Shown: positions 17,411 through 25,232 of the stretch, piece by piece
Position numbering within the stretch: the stretch's first letter is position 1
Layout of the letters: each line of letters begins with the position of its first letter
Source: Micromonospora rosaria
GTDB lineage: Bacteria > Actinomycetota > Actinomycetes > Mycobacteriales > Micromonosporaceae
Assembly: GCF_001567585.1 (NCBI RefSeq)
Contig: NZ_LRQV01000035.1
Location: 1 to 54,331, forward strand
Reading direction: 5' to 3'
Length of the DNA stretch: 54,331 bases
Notes under the pieces: model-generated
Database searches by the model: none
Told to the model about the DNA's origin: nothing
Seen by the model: the letters and a program-made list of their open reading frames with translations, nothing else
Program-made: the position numbers and the translations under genes

Positions 17411-17585
17411 GGCGCCACAGCCATGGCCGCGCGGTTGGACCGGTCGGACCCGCCGGGCGCGGCGTTCTGCTACCGCGACCCGGTCGCCTCGGGAACCCTC
17501 CACACCGCACTCCCGCGCAGGCTGCGTTGCCGAGGACATCGCCGTGATCGGCTACAACGACATCGAGGAAGGACGGCACGGTCGA
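17411..17585 (+). pseudogene. LacI-family regulator, C-terminal remnant
   Basis: The frame first reads GATAMAARLDRSDPPGAAFCYRD, then PVASGTLHTA, the effector-domain core of LacI-type repressors. At about 17525 it shifts to another frame as EDIAVIGYNDIEEGR, a hallmark C-terminal segment. The N-terminal DNA-binding part and the last ~60 residues are missing. The fragment runs into the 3' end of the convergent alpha-galactosidase gene. Such a regulator would be a natural former controller of the adjacent glycosidases. Confidence 0.65.
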
Positions 17586-19807
17586 CCAGCGACCCGGCAG
17601 CCCTGTTCTCTGATCCGCAACACGATCAGGTCGCTGCGGTGGTCGGCGCCAATGGGTTCCCAGGCGGTGGGCCGGATGCCGACGGCCATGAGTGTCCTGC
17701 CCTGCCAGCGTGACCCGGCGGCCAGCCGGCCGGGTACGCCGTCGGTGTCGCCGCCGTCGACCACCTCGTAGCGCGCGTCCGGATCCAGGGCGGTCAGCCG
17801 CAACCACCGGCGACCGCTCTTGGCGTTTCCGTGCGGGTTGTAGACGAGCACGACGACCTGGTCGTCGAGCACGTACTGCAGGGCCGACCGCTCGACGCCG
17901 GGCCGCCCACCGAGCCGGTACTGCCGGCCGTGTTGGATGGTGCGGCGTACCTCCTTGTACTGCGCGATCAGGGCGCGGGCTTCGTCCAGCTCGGCGGCGG
18001 ACCAGCGGGCCAGGTCCACCCCGATGCCGAGCACCCCGGCCATGGCGACGTGGAAGCGGTAGCGCAACGGCGTGGACCGGCCGACGTTCGCGTTCGGCGA
18101 GTCGGTGACCCACGCGGACATGACGTTGGCCGGGTAGAGCTGGGAGACGCCGTGCTGCGTGGTCTGCCGGTCGATCGGATCGGTGTTGTCCGACAGCCAG
18201 GCCTGGTCGATGTGGTGCAGGATGCCGAGGTCGAGCCGGCCGCCCCCACCGGCGCACGACTCGATCCGCAGTCCCGGATGGCGGGCCCGCAGCTGGGCCA
18301 TGACCTGGTAGACGTGCCGGGTGTGGTCGATCCAGACACGGTCCTGGCCCTGGCGCCCGCCGGGCCAGCCCGCCTGGGTGAACGGCCGGTTCATGTCCCA
18401 CTTGAGGTAGTCCAGGCGCAGGTCGGTGACGAGCCGGTCGAGCCATCCCAGGGCCCAGTCGCGGACGTCGGTACGGGCGAAGTTGAGCACAAGCTGGTGA
18501 CGTTTGCGGTCGCGGCGGCGGTTGTCGAGGTGCAGCGTCCAGTCCGGGTGCGCCCGGTAGAGGTCGCTGTCCGGACTGACGCCCTCCGGTTCCACCCACA
18601 GCCCGGCCTTCATACCCAGCGCGCGGACGCCGTCGAACAGGCCCTGCAACCCGTCGGGGAACCGTTCCCGGTGCGGCCACCAGTCGCCCAGCGAGCTGTG
18701 CTCGTCGTCGCGCCGGCCGAACCAGCCGTCGTCGACGACGAACAGCTCGACGCCGAGCGTGGCCGCCCGCCGGGCGAGCGAGAGTTGTTCCGGTTCGGTG
18801 ACCGCGAAGCCGGTTGCCTCCCATGAGTTGTAGAGCACCGGGCGGTCCTCGTCGCCGGCGGGCAGGATGTGCCGGCGGATGTGGTCGTGCCAGCCGCGGC
18901 TGACGCCGCCGAACCCGTGGGCGCTGTAGAGGCCGAGGACCGTCGGGGTGACGAGCTCGGCCCCGGCCGGCAGCGGCCACCGCAATCCGTCGTGACCGAA
19001 TCCGGCGGTCACCGCGGTCGCGCCCTCCGGCCGGCGGGTGGTGGTCATGCGCCAACTGCCGCTCCAGGCCAGGGCGACGCTCCACACCGCTCCGTGCTCC
19101 TCGCCGGCGTCCCCGGCGTCGATCATGATCCAGGGATTGGCGTGGTGGCCGGTGATCCCCTGCCGGCTGGTGAAGGTCAGCTCGCCCACCGGCAGCCGGC
19201 CCTGCTGGAGTTGGCTCTCCTCCGCCCAGGCCCCGCACACCGCCCGGTACCGGTAGTCCTCGGCGTCGGGGATGAACCAGCTGCCGGAGTCCAGGCGGCT
19301 GACCTCCACGGCCGCGTCGCCGCCGGCCCGGTGCCGTACGGTCACCCACCGGGCGATGGCGTTCGAGTCGGCGTACGGACGGGCGTGCAGCACCACGTCG
19401 ATCGGGAAGGTGTGGTCTTCCAGCGCGATGTCGAGCTGGTCCGCCCCGTCTCCGGAGGTCGCGCTGACGCCGACCAACCGCAGCTCCAGCGACCGCACCT
19501 GGTCCACCGCGACCTGGAGGGTCGGTAGGCCCCACCGCAGGCCGCCGTCGACCGGCAGCAGTTCCTCGACCTCGACGGGACGGGAGAAGCTGGTCACGTG
19601 CCGGCCAGCGCCTGAGGAATTGCCGGGCCCGGCCGACATGGCGGCGGCTTCCAGGGCAGCCTGCGGCGGTAGGATCGGTCCCCAGTACTTCTGCAGCACC
19701 AGCGCCTCGCCGGTCGCGTGGTCGATCTCGATGCCGATCACGTAGGTGCAGTCGCGGGTGTTGAGTGCCCACAACCGGCCGTCCTGATCGAGGGACACCA
19801 GCGACAC
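17552..19807 (-). CDS. alpha-galactosidase, family GH36
   Basis: This 751-residue cytoplasmic enzyme (no signal peptide) removes alpha-1,6-galactose from galacto-oligosaccharides. It has the GH36 order: N-terminal beta-supersandwich domain, TIM barrel from about residue 320 (LYNSWEATGF, VVDDGWFGRRDDE), nucleophile Asp471 in LKWDMNRP, ESCAGGGGRLD, and acid/base Asp540 in LSDNTDP. The GTG at 19807 is preferred because GGAGG is five bases upstream; an ATG at 19880 is possible but would overlap the palindromic operator. The last ~20 codons (REQGCRVAGRP...) do not look like the family and run into the LacI remnant, so the natural stop may have been lost. It is divergent from a ROK repressor gene. 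Confidence 0.88.
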   Translation of the reverse strand: MSLVSLDQDGRLWALNTRDCTYVIGIEIDHATGEALVLQKYWGPILPPQAALEAAAMSAGPGNSSGAGRHVTSFSRPVEVEELLPVDGGLRWGLPTLQVAVDQVRSLELRLVGVSATSGDGADQLDIALEDHTFPIDVVLHARPYADSNAIARWVTVRHRAGGDAAVEVSRLDSGSWFIPDAEDYRYRAVCGAWAEESQLQQGRLPVGELTFTSRQGITGHHANPWIMIDAGDAGEEHGAVWSVALAWSGSWRMTTTRRPEGATAVTAGFGHDGLRWPLPAGAELVTPTVLGLYSAHGFGGVSRGWHDHIRRHILPAGDEDRPVLYNSWEATGFAVTEPEQLSLARRAATLGVELFVVDDGWFGRRDDEHSSLGDWWPHRERFPDGLQGLFDGVRALGMKAGLWVEPEGVSPDSDLYRAHPDWTLHLDNRRRDRKRHQLVLNFARTDVRDWALGWLDRLVTDLRLDYLKWDMNRPFTQAGWPGGRQGQDRVWIDHTRHVYQVMAQLRARHPGLRIESCAGGGGRLDLGILHHIDQAWLSDNTDPIDRQTTQHGVSQLYPANVMSAWVTDSPNANVGRSTPLRYRFHVAMAGVLGIGVDLARWSAAELDEARALIAQYKEVRRTIQHGRQYRLGGRPGVERSALQYVLDDQVVVLVYNPHGNAKSGRRWLRLTALDPDARYEVVDGGDTDGVPGRLAAGSRWQGRTLMAVGIRPTAWEPIGADHRSDLIVLRIREQGCRVAGRPCRPSSMSL

Positions 19808-19874
19808 CACGTCCTCCGTGCACCAGATCCGGTAGAGCACCCGCCGACGGATGGGGCAGCCAGGCCCATTCCTT

Positions 19875-19904
19875 GACATCATCAACAAATTTGTCCACGA
19901 TGTC
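19875..19904. promoter_or_regulatory. 30-base palindrome overlapping the ROK start codon
   Basis: GACATC (19875-19880) and GATGTC (19899-19904) flank a perfect ACAAATTTGT centre (19885-19894); the symmetry axis is exact. The right arm contains the ATG of the ROK gene and the whole site lies between it and the divergent alpha-galactosidase. A TTGACA starts at 19873. It is the likely operator for the ROK repressor on both genes. Confidence 0.6.
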
Positions 19905-21045
19905 CAGCGTGCTATCCGATGCGCATCTGACCGAGGGCATGCGATCGGTTTTCGTGGAGCTGCTCGTACACGGGCCGTTGTCACGGGCGGAGGCGGCACG
20001 CCGGTTGGACCTCTCGCCGTCCGCCGTGACGAAGCTGACCAAACCGTTGCTACAGAACGGTTACCTGCTCCACCAGCCGAGCGGCGACCGCAGCATGATG
20101 GGTCGTCCCTCGCAGCCACTGGCGGTCGATCCGGCCCGGGCGGCGTTGCTCGGAGTCAAGCTGACCGAGGACGAGCTGTTCGCGGTCCGCACCGATCTTC
20201 GCGCCGAGATTCAGCACGAGCTGCGCCGCCCCCTGCTCAGCCACGCCGTCGACGACGTGGTGACCCGTATCGGCGAGGCCGTGCGTGACCTGACCGGGTC
20301 GGGGCAGCCACCCGCGGCCCTCGGGATAAGCCTGGCGGGCACGGCCTCCGGAGGAGACCCGGTCGTGCCCACCTCTCCGTTCCTGGGCTGGCGCGATGTG
20401 CCCCTGGGCGACCTCGTCGCGGCGGCCACGGGCCTGCCGGTGGTGGTGGAGAACGACGTACGGGCGCTGACCGCCGCCCAGCAGTGGTTCGGCGCCGGCG
20501 TGGGGCGCCACTCGTTCGCACTGGTCACGGTGGGTGCCGGCCTCGGTTGCGGCCTGGTGATCGGCGGCCGTCTCGTCAGTGCCGCCGGCCGGGGAACCGG
20601 CCTGGTGGGCCACCTGTCGATCCACGACAACGGGCCACTGTGCGAGCTGGGCCATCGCGGCTGCGCTCGGGCCTACGCCAGCTCGGCGGCGGTCCGGCGG
20701 GCCGTCGCGAGCACCCTCGACCGTTCGGACCTGACGTTCGAGGCGTGCCTGGCGCTGGCGGCGGAGGGCCAGCCGGCGGCCCGGCGCATCTTCGAGGACG
20801 CCGGCCACGCCCTCGGGCAGGTGGTCGCCACGGTCGCGAACATCACCGGGGTGCAGCTGGTCATCCTGTCCGGCGAGGCGGTGGCGATGTACGACGTGTG
20901 CGCCGAGGCGTTCGACGCCGCGCTCACCGCCCACACCCACTGGACCTCGACGCCCGTCGACGTGGTGGTCAAGCCCTTCACCTTCAGCGAGTGGGCCCGC
21001 GGCGCCGCCGTCATCGCCCTCCAGCACCGCATTCTCGGCCGCTGA
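19900..21045 (+). CDS. ROK-family transcriptional repressor (first of three)
   Basis: The 381-residue regulator has an N-terminal winged HTH at about residues 10-70 (LSRAEAARRLDLSPSAVTKLTKPLL) and a ROK sugar-kinase-like domain. This domain has an ATP/sugar-site motif ENDVRALTAAQQWFGAG (about 187-203) and the glycine-rich GAGLGCGLVIGG. The Zn motif is degenerate: GHLSIHDNGPLCELGHRGCA keeps GH and three Cys/His positions but is not the usual CxCGxxGC. The ATG at 19900 fits the family start and sits inside the palindromic operator, so autoregulation is likely. It is divergent from a GH36 alpha-galactosidase and probably senses galactose or a galactoside. Confidence 0.88.
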   Translation: MSSVLSDAHLTEGMRSVFVELLVHGPLSRAEAARRLDLSPSAVTKLTKPLLQNGYLLHQPSGDRSMMGRPSQPLAVDPARAALLGVKLTEDELFAVRTDLRAEIQHELRRPLLSHAVDDVVTRIGEAVRDLTGSGQPPAALGISLAGTASGGDPVVPTSPFLGWRDVPLGDLVAAATGLPVVVENDVRALTAAQQWFGAGVGRHSFALVTVGAGLGCGLVIGGRLVSAAGRGTGLVGHLSIHDNGPLCELGHRGCARAYASSAAVRRAVASTLDRSDLTFEACLALAAEGQPAARRIFEDAGHALGQVVATVANITGVQLVILSGEAVAMYDVCAEAFDAALTAHTHWTSTPVDVVVKPFTFSEWARGAAVIALQHRILGR

Positions 21046-21102
21046 CGTCCGCCTTCCGGGCACCCGGCCAGGCGGAGAACCGCGCCGCAGTTTCTTGACA
21101 CA

Positions 21103-21183
21103 GTCATCTGGTCCTGCACCGGCGCGGCCAACCAGCAGTGGCGGCTGAACTACAACGGCGGCATCACCGGCGTGCAGTCCGGG
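21103..21183 (+). pseudogene. CBM13/ricin-type lectin domain fragment
   Basis: Twenty-seven codons read IWSCTGAANQQWRLN and GGITGVQSG, the unmistakable (QxW-containing) repeat of a ricin-B/CBM13 sugar-binding domain. Nothing of the rest of the protein remains. It is probably the tail or a repeat of a lost secreted glycosidase. Confidence 0.55.
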
Positions 21184-21184
21184 C

Positions 21185-21286
21185 CTGCGGCGTCTCGCCT
21201 CGATCGGCGCGGCCGTCACCGTACTGCTGGGCTCACTGGGCGTCCACGTGGCGACCAGCGCGGCACGTACACGAAGGCCACCGTGA
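21185..21286 (+). pseudogene. signal-peptide-like fragment
   Basis: In a different frame from the lectin fragment, 34 codons read LRRLASIGAAVTVLLGSLGV and HVATSAAR, a basic, hydrophobic, Ala-x-Ala pattern of a secretion signal, then stop. There is no start codon at its head. It looks like another piece of a deleted secreted-protein gene. Confidence 0.35.
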
Positions 21287-21340
21287 TCCTCAGACCCGGG
21301 GCCCCGGCCCCTGCTGCAACGCTCGTGCGCCATCACGTCG

Positions 21341-21365
21341 CTGACCGGTCCGCAGGACCGGTCAG
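21341..21365. terminator. hairpin terminator, possibly bidirectional
   Basis: CTGACCGGTCC (21341-21351) and its perfect complement (21355-21365) with a three-base loop are followed on the plus strand by TTTT. It contains the stop codon of the minus-strand beta-galactosidase gene. Confidence 0.65.
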
Positions 21366-23446
21366 TTTTCGACGAGGACGCGCACGTCCCACGGTCCCAG
21401 CGGCAGCTCGTCGCCCGGGGCGTACGAGGTGGCGTCGAGCACGTCGGTGACCGCGACCGGGACCCGGACGTCCACCGGGGTGAACGACCAGTTGTGCAGA
21501 AAACGTAACCGCTGCCCGGTGCGGGCGGTCGCTCCCGTGCTGGTCACGGAGTCGGGCATGGCGTACCACTGGTCTGACCGCCCGGCGAGCAGCCAGCGCA
21601 TGATGCCCCGGGCCAGGTCGACGTTGGGCAGCGCCCCGACGCACGTGACCCGTCCGCGTCCGGCCACCCTGGTGGTGACGGCCGCCCACCGCCCGAAGTG
21701 CGGGTGGTCGTAGCCGGCCAGCACGGTGGCGTCCTCAGCGATCAGCGCGTCCAGCCAGCGGGTCGCGGCGGGCCGCCCCGGCAAGGTCAGTCCGGCGTCC
21801 CGCGCGGTCACCGGCACCTCGTCCAGCAGGTTGGCGGACTCCTCGTACCACGCTCCGGCGGCCTCGGCGAGGCGTCCGGGCTGCACGTCGACGCGGGCCC
21901 GTGTCTCGCCGTCGCTGTAGCCGGTGCGCGGACCGACCACCAGGTGCCCGCCGGCCTGCGCGTACGCCTTCAGCCAGTCCAGGGTGGCGTCCTCGGCGAC
22001 GTAGAGTCCGGGCACCACGAGCACCGGGTGGCCCGCGACGGCCTGCTCCACGGGCTGGGTCACGAGCTGGCTGACGTGGACGATGCGGGTCTGCAGCCGG
22101 GCGTCGAACGCCCCACGGTGGAAGGCGTCGAAGAACGCGTGGTAGGAGTCGGTGTCGCCGCTGCCGTCCCGCCGGGCCAGCGGCGGGTGTTCCTGCATCA
22201 GCCACCGAGTGGGCAAGGAGTGGAGCAGGGTGACGTCGGCGCCGGGGGTCAGCCCGGCGACGAGGTCGCCGGCGGTGCCGAGTTCCTGGCCGATGCGGGC
22301 GATCTCCCGGTAGGCGCGTCCGGGTCGACCGCTGTGCGGGATGATCCCGCCCCAGCTGGTCTCCGCGCCGGCGTGGATGGTGTGCCAGTGCCAGTATTCG
22401 ATCATCTGCGCGCCGCGACTGACGAGGGCCCAGGCGGCCTGCCGCCACTGCCCGTCGTAGGCGGGGCGGCTGTGCGGGGCGATCCGGTGGTTGGCGTTGG
22501 TCTCGGTGACCAGGAAGGGTTCCTGGCGCGAGCTCCACATCCGGTCGGCGTGCTGGTGGATCGTCCAGGCCCCGTCGCCCACCCGGTCCGGCGGCGGCGT
22601 GCGGGTGTCGGGAAGCGTCAGCGCCTCCTGCGGCTCGTAGTAGGCGTTGCCCGCGGTCACGTCGAGCCGGGCGGCCAGCTCGTCGTCCTCGACGGCCGGT
22701 CGCCCGTAGTCGATGCACGTGGTGACGAACTGTCGCGGGCTGGCGTACTCGCGCACGATGCCGGCCTGCCAGGCGATGAACTCCGTGGTCAGCCGCGCCT
22801 GGAAGCGCCGCCACGCCAGCGAGTACTGCGGATGGGTGTTGCCCTCCGGCCGCCACAGGTCGGCCCAGGTCGACAGCCGGTTCGACCAGAAGACCAGACC
22901 CCACTCCCGGTTGAGGGCCTCGACGCTGCCGTACGTGCGGCGCAGGTCGTCGACGAATCGTTGGAAGACGCCGTGGTTGCGGAACAGCCACAGGCCCGGT
23001 TCGTTGTCGACCTGGAACCCGATGACGGCCGGATGGTCGGCGTAGCGGGCGACGACCGCGCGGGTCACCCGCTCGGCGTGGAACAGGAAGGCGGCGTGGG
23101 TGTAGTCCGCCTCCTGCCGGCCGCCCCACCCCATCCGTTCACCCGTACGGAGCTCCCCGGCGATCTCGGGGTAGCGGCGGGCCAGCCACGGGGGCACCGA
23201 GTACGTCGGGGTGCCGAGGACCACGCTGATCCCGCGTTCGTGGGCGCCGTCAAGGACCGGCTGGAGCCAGTCGAGGTCGAATCGGCCGTCCTCCGGCTCC
23301 CACGTCGACCAGACCGACTCACCGACCCGGATGACGGTGAAGCCGGCCGCGGCCATCAGGTCGAGGTCGGTCTTGAGCCGCTCGTACGGCTGGTACTCGT
23401 GGTAGTACGCCGCACCGAACAACACCCGCGGCGGAAGGTCAGACAT
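21362..23446 (-). CDS. beta-galactosidase, family GH42
   Basis: The 694-residue cytoplasmic enzyme hydrolyses terminal beta-galactosides. GH42 marks are a start FGAAYYHEYQP, VIRVGESVW, GTPTYSVPPWLARRYPEI, acid/base Glu149 in FQVDNEPG and nucleophile Glu315 in FLVTETNAN. A C-terminal trimerisation and beta domain follows (GHPVLVVPGLYVAEDATLDWL). GGAGG five bases upstream fixes the ATG at 23446. It is the gene next after the secreted GH5 enzyme on the same strand but separated by a terminator hairpin, so it is probably transcribed separately. Its substrate may be beta-galactosides from plant galactan or arabinogalactan; a lactose role is not excluded. Confidence 0.92.
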   Translation of the reverse strand: MSDLPPRVLFGAAYYHEYQPYERLKTDLDLMAAAGFTVIRVGESVWSTWEPEDGRFDLDWLQPVLDGAHERGISVVLGTPTYSVPPWLARRYPEIAGELRTGERMGWGGRQEADYTHAAFLFHAERVTRAVVARYADHPAVIGFQVDNEPGLWLFRNHGVFQRFVDDLRRTYGSVEALNREWGLVFWSNRLSTWADLWRPEGNTHPQYSLAWRRFQARLTTEFIAWQAGIVREYASPRQFVTTCIDYGRPAVEDDELAARLDVTAGNAYYEPQEALTLPDTRTPPPDRVGDGAWTIHQHADRMWSSRQEPFLVTETNANHRIAPHSRPAYDGQWRQAAWALVSRGAQMIEYWHWHTIHAGAETSWGGIIPHSGRPGRAYREIARIGQELGTAGDLVAGLTPGADVTLLHSLPTRWLMQEHPPLARRDGSGDTDSYHAFFDAFHRGAFDARLQTRIVHVSQLVTQPVEQAVAGHPVLVVPGLYVAEDATLDWLKAYAQAGGHLVVGPRTGYSDGETRARVDVQPGRLAEAAGAWYEESANLLDEVPVTARDAGLTLPGRPAATRWLDALIAEDATVLAGYDHPHFGRWAAVTTRVAGRGRVTCVGALPNVDLARGIMRWLLAGRSDQWYAMPDSVTSTGATARTGQRLRFLHNWSFTPVDVRVPVAVTDVLDATSYAPGDELPLGPWDVRVLVEN

Positions 23447-23518
23447 CGCCGACCTCCACGAGCGCCGTCGACAGGAACAACCGCATGTCTTCCCCTCAGG
23501 TCCGGGTGGGTGGGCCGT

Positions 23519-23552
23519 CGGCCGGTCAGCGTCCGCGAACGCTGACCGGCCG
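23519..23552 (-). terminator. hairpin terminator of the GH5 gene
   Basis: CGGCCGGTCAGCGT (23519-23532) and its perfect 14-base complement (23539-23552) enclose a six-base loop, ten bases after the stop of the minus-strand GH5 gene. Confidence 0.75.
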
Positions 23553-23561
23553 AGAGGGCGT

Positions 23562-25058
23562 CTAGAGGTACGGGGTCTGGGTCAGCAGGTGGGCCTTGAA
23601 GCCCTCGCCGACGCCGGCCTCCGGTGTGCCGGCCCAGTCCTTGATGAGCACGGCACCGCTGGTGCAGCCCCACGGGTTCCAGGTCCAGGCCAGGTAACTC
23701 AGGTCGTGCGCGTCGGCCCAGTTCACCAGCCGCTGCATGTAGTCGAAGCCGCAGTCGTCCTGGCCGAACTCGCCGAGCACGACGGGCACCTGCTGCGCCA
23801 GCGGGGCGATCTGGCTGTCCCAGCAGGACTCGCTGGCGCAGGCGTTGAAGCTGTACGCGTGCCACGACGCGGCGATGTTGTTCAGTGGGTCGTTCGGCTT
23901 GTAGGTCAGCCATTCCCGCATGTCGTTGGTCCATTCCAGGCCACCGACCATGAGCAGGTTGGTGGCGCCGGTGGCGCGGACCGCGTCGACGAGGTCCTGC
24001 ATGCCGGCCACCTCGTAGGGCAGTCCGGCGCAGGTGCCGCCGTCGCGAAGGCACTGCCAGCCCAGGGTCTTGTCCCAGCCGGCGGGCATGTCCGGGTACG
24101 GCTCGTTGAACAGGTCGAACACGACCGCGTCGTTGCCCTTGAACGCGGTGGCGACACCGGTCCAGAACTGGGGGGCGTACCGCGCGTCCGGCATGGGCTT
24201 CTGGCAGGTGGCGTGCTCGTCCTTGCAGTGCCAGTCCGGGCTGTCGGGGTAGGCGCCCCAGGTCCAGTGCAGGTCGAGGATGACGTTGATGCCGTTGGCG
24301 ACGAGCAGGTTCACGTAGTCCTTGACGCCCTGTTGGTAGGCGGGGCCGCTGGGTGAGCCGTTGAGGCCGAGCCAGCATTCCTCGTTCAGCGGGACGCGCA
24401 CGGCGTGGATGTTCCAGGTCTTCATCGCGTCGACCGAGGCCTGGTCGACCGGCCCGGAGTCCCACAGGCCCTTGCCCTGCACGCAGGCGAACTCTCCGCT
24501 GGACCGGCTCACGCCCAACAGCCGGTACGGCTCGCCGGCGCCGGTGAGGATCTTGTTGCCGGACGCACGGAGTTCCGGCGCCGGTCCGCTGGGCGGCGGT
24601 GTGGTCGGACCGGTGGTGGTCGGGCCCGGGGTGGGTGTGGTCACCGACCCGGTGCAGGTAGTGCCGTTGAGGGCGAACGACGTGGGCACCGGGTTCGCGC
24701 CGCTCCACGAGCCGCCGAAGCCGATCGAGGTCGCGCCGCCGGTGCCCAGTGCTCCGTTCCAGCTCATGCTGGCGGCCGACACCCGGGTGCCGGCCTGGGT
24801 CCAGGTGGCGCTCCAGCCCTGGGTCACCTTCTGGCTCGCGTGGGGGAAGTCGAAGGTCAGCGTCCAGCTCGTCAGCGCGTCGCCGAGGTTGGTGACAGCG
24901 ACGTTGGCGGTGAACCCGCCCGGCCACTGGCTCTGCACGGTGTAGGTGACCGCGCAGCCGGTCGAGGCCGCCGCGGCGGGGAGGCCGGCCGTCACCATGC
25001 CACCCAGCATCAGCACGCCGGTGACGTTGGCGGCCAGCAGGGCACGACGATGTTTCAT
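23562..25058 (-). CDS. secreted CBM2-GH5 endo-beta-glycanase
   Basis: The 498-residue exported enzyme has a signal peptide (MKHRRALLAANVTGVLMLGG ... ending AAAAS, about 33 residues), a CBM2 cellulose-binding module (CAVTYTVQSQWPGGFTANV; about residues 36-135, Cys at both ends), a Pro/Thr linker of about 20 residues, and a GH5 catalytic domain. The domain shows RVPLNEECWLG, DLHWTWG, acid/base Glu319 in FDLFNEPYP and nucleophile Glu430 in VVLGEFGQDD. The ATG at 25058 follows AGGAG; the long open frame upstream is antisense to the ROK gene. Family sequence alone does not separate endoglucanase from mannanase; the surrounding galactomannan genes make mannanase plausible. A CebR-like half box and a ROK-type promoter lie upstream. 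Confidence 0.92.
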   Translation of the reverse strand: MKHRRALLAANVTGVLMLGGMVTAGLPAAAASTGCAVTYTVQSQWPGGFTANVAVTNLGDALTSWTLTFDFPHASQKVTQGWSATWTQAGTRVSAASMSWNGALGTGGATSIGFGGSWSGANPVPTSFALNGTTCTGSVTTPTPGPTTTGPTTPPPSGPAPELRASGNKILTGAGEPYRLLGVSRSSGEFACVQGKGLWDSGPVDQASVDAMKTWNIHAVRVPLNEECWLGLNGSPSGPAYQQGVKDYVNLLVANGINVILDLHWTWGAYPDSPDWHCKDEHATCQKPMPDARYAPQFWTGVATAFKGNDAVVFDLFNEPYPDMPAGWDKTLGWQCLRDGGTCAGLPYEVAGMQDLVDAVRATGATNLLMVGGLEWTNDMREWLTYKPNDPLNNIAASWHAYSFNACASESCWDSQIAPLAQQVPVVLGEFGQDDCGFDYMQRLVNWADAHDLSYLAWTWNPWGCTSGAVLIKDWAGTPEAGVGEGFKAHLLTQTPYL

Positions 25059-25084
25059 GTGATCTCCTCGAGATCGTGAGAGAT

Positions 25085-25097
25085 CGATGGGAGCGCT
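25085..25097 (-). promoter_or_regulatory. CebR/CelR-like half box upstream of the GH5 gene
   Basis: The plus strand reads TCGATGGGAGCGC, so TGGGAGCGCT (25088-25097) matches ten of the fourteen bases of the known CebR/CelR palindrome TGGGAGCGCTCCCA. It lies 27 bases before the start codon. The same 13 bases occur before the CBM2 fragment at 40746. Confidence 0.55.
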
Positions 25098-25103
25098 GCA
25101 CAC

Positions 25104-25133
25104 ATCCTTAATTAGGCAGGTTACGAAAGTCAA
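25104..25133 (-). promoter_or_regulatory. promoter of the GH5 gene with ROK-type operator
   Basis: On the minus strand TTGACT (25133-25128), a 17-base spacer and TAAGGAT (25110-25104) form a near-consensus vegetative promoter. The spacer and -10 contain CCTAATTAAG, shared with the beta-mannosidase promoter. The ROK gene at 25233 is divergent. Confidence 0.7.
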
Positions 25134-25232
25134 TACGCTGCGGCGTCGCGCCCGCTCGCGGGCGTGATCGCGGCTGAATGGTGTCGCCGTAGGTGAAGTA
25201 GCCTGGCGACGGGGCGAACACCGGGAGGGACC

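Noticed and set aside
17289..20042. Long minus-strand frame overlapping the first GH36
   Set aside because: High-Arg/Pro shadow of the alpha-galactosidase in another frame, without motifs.
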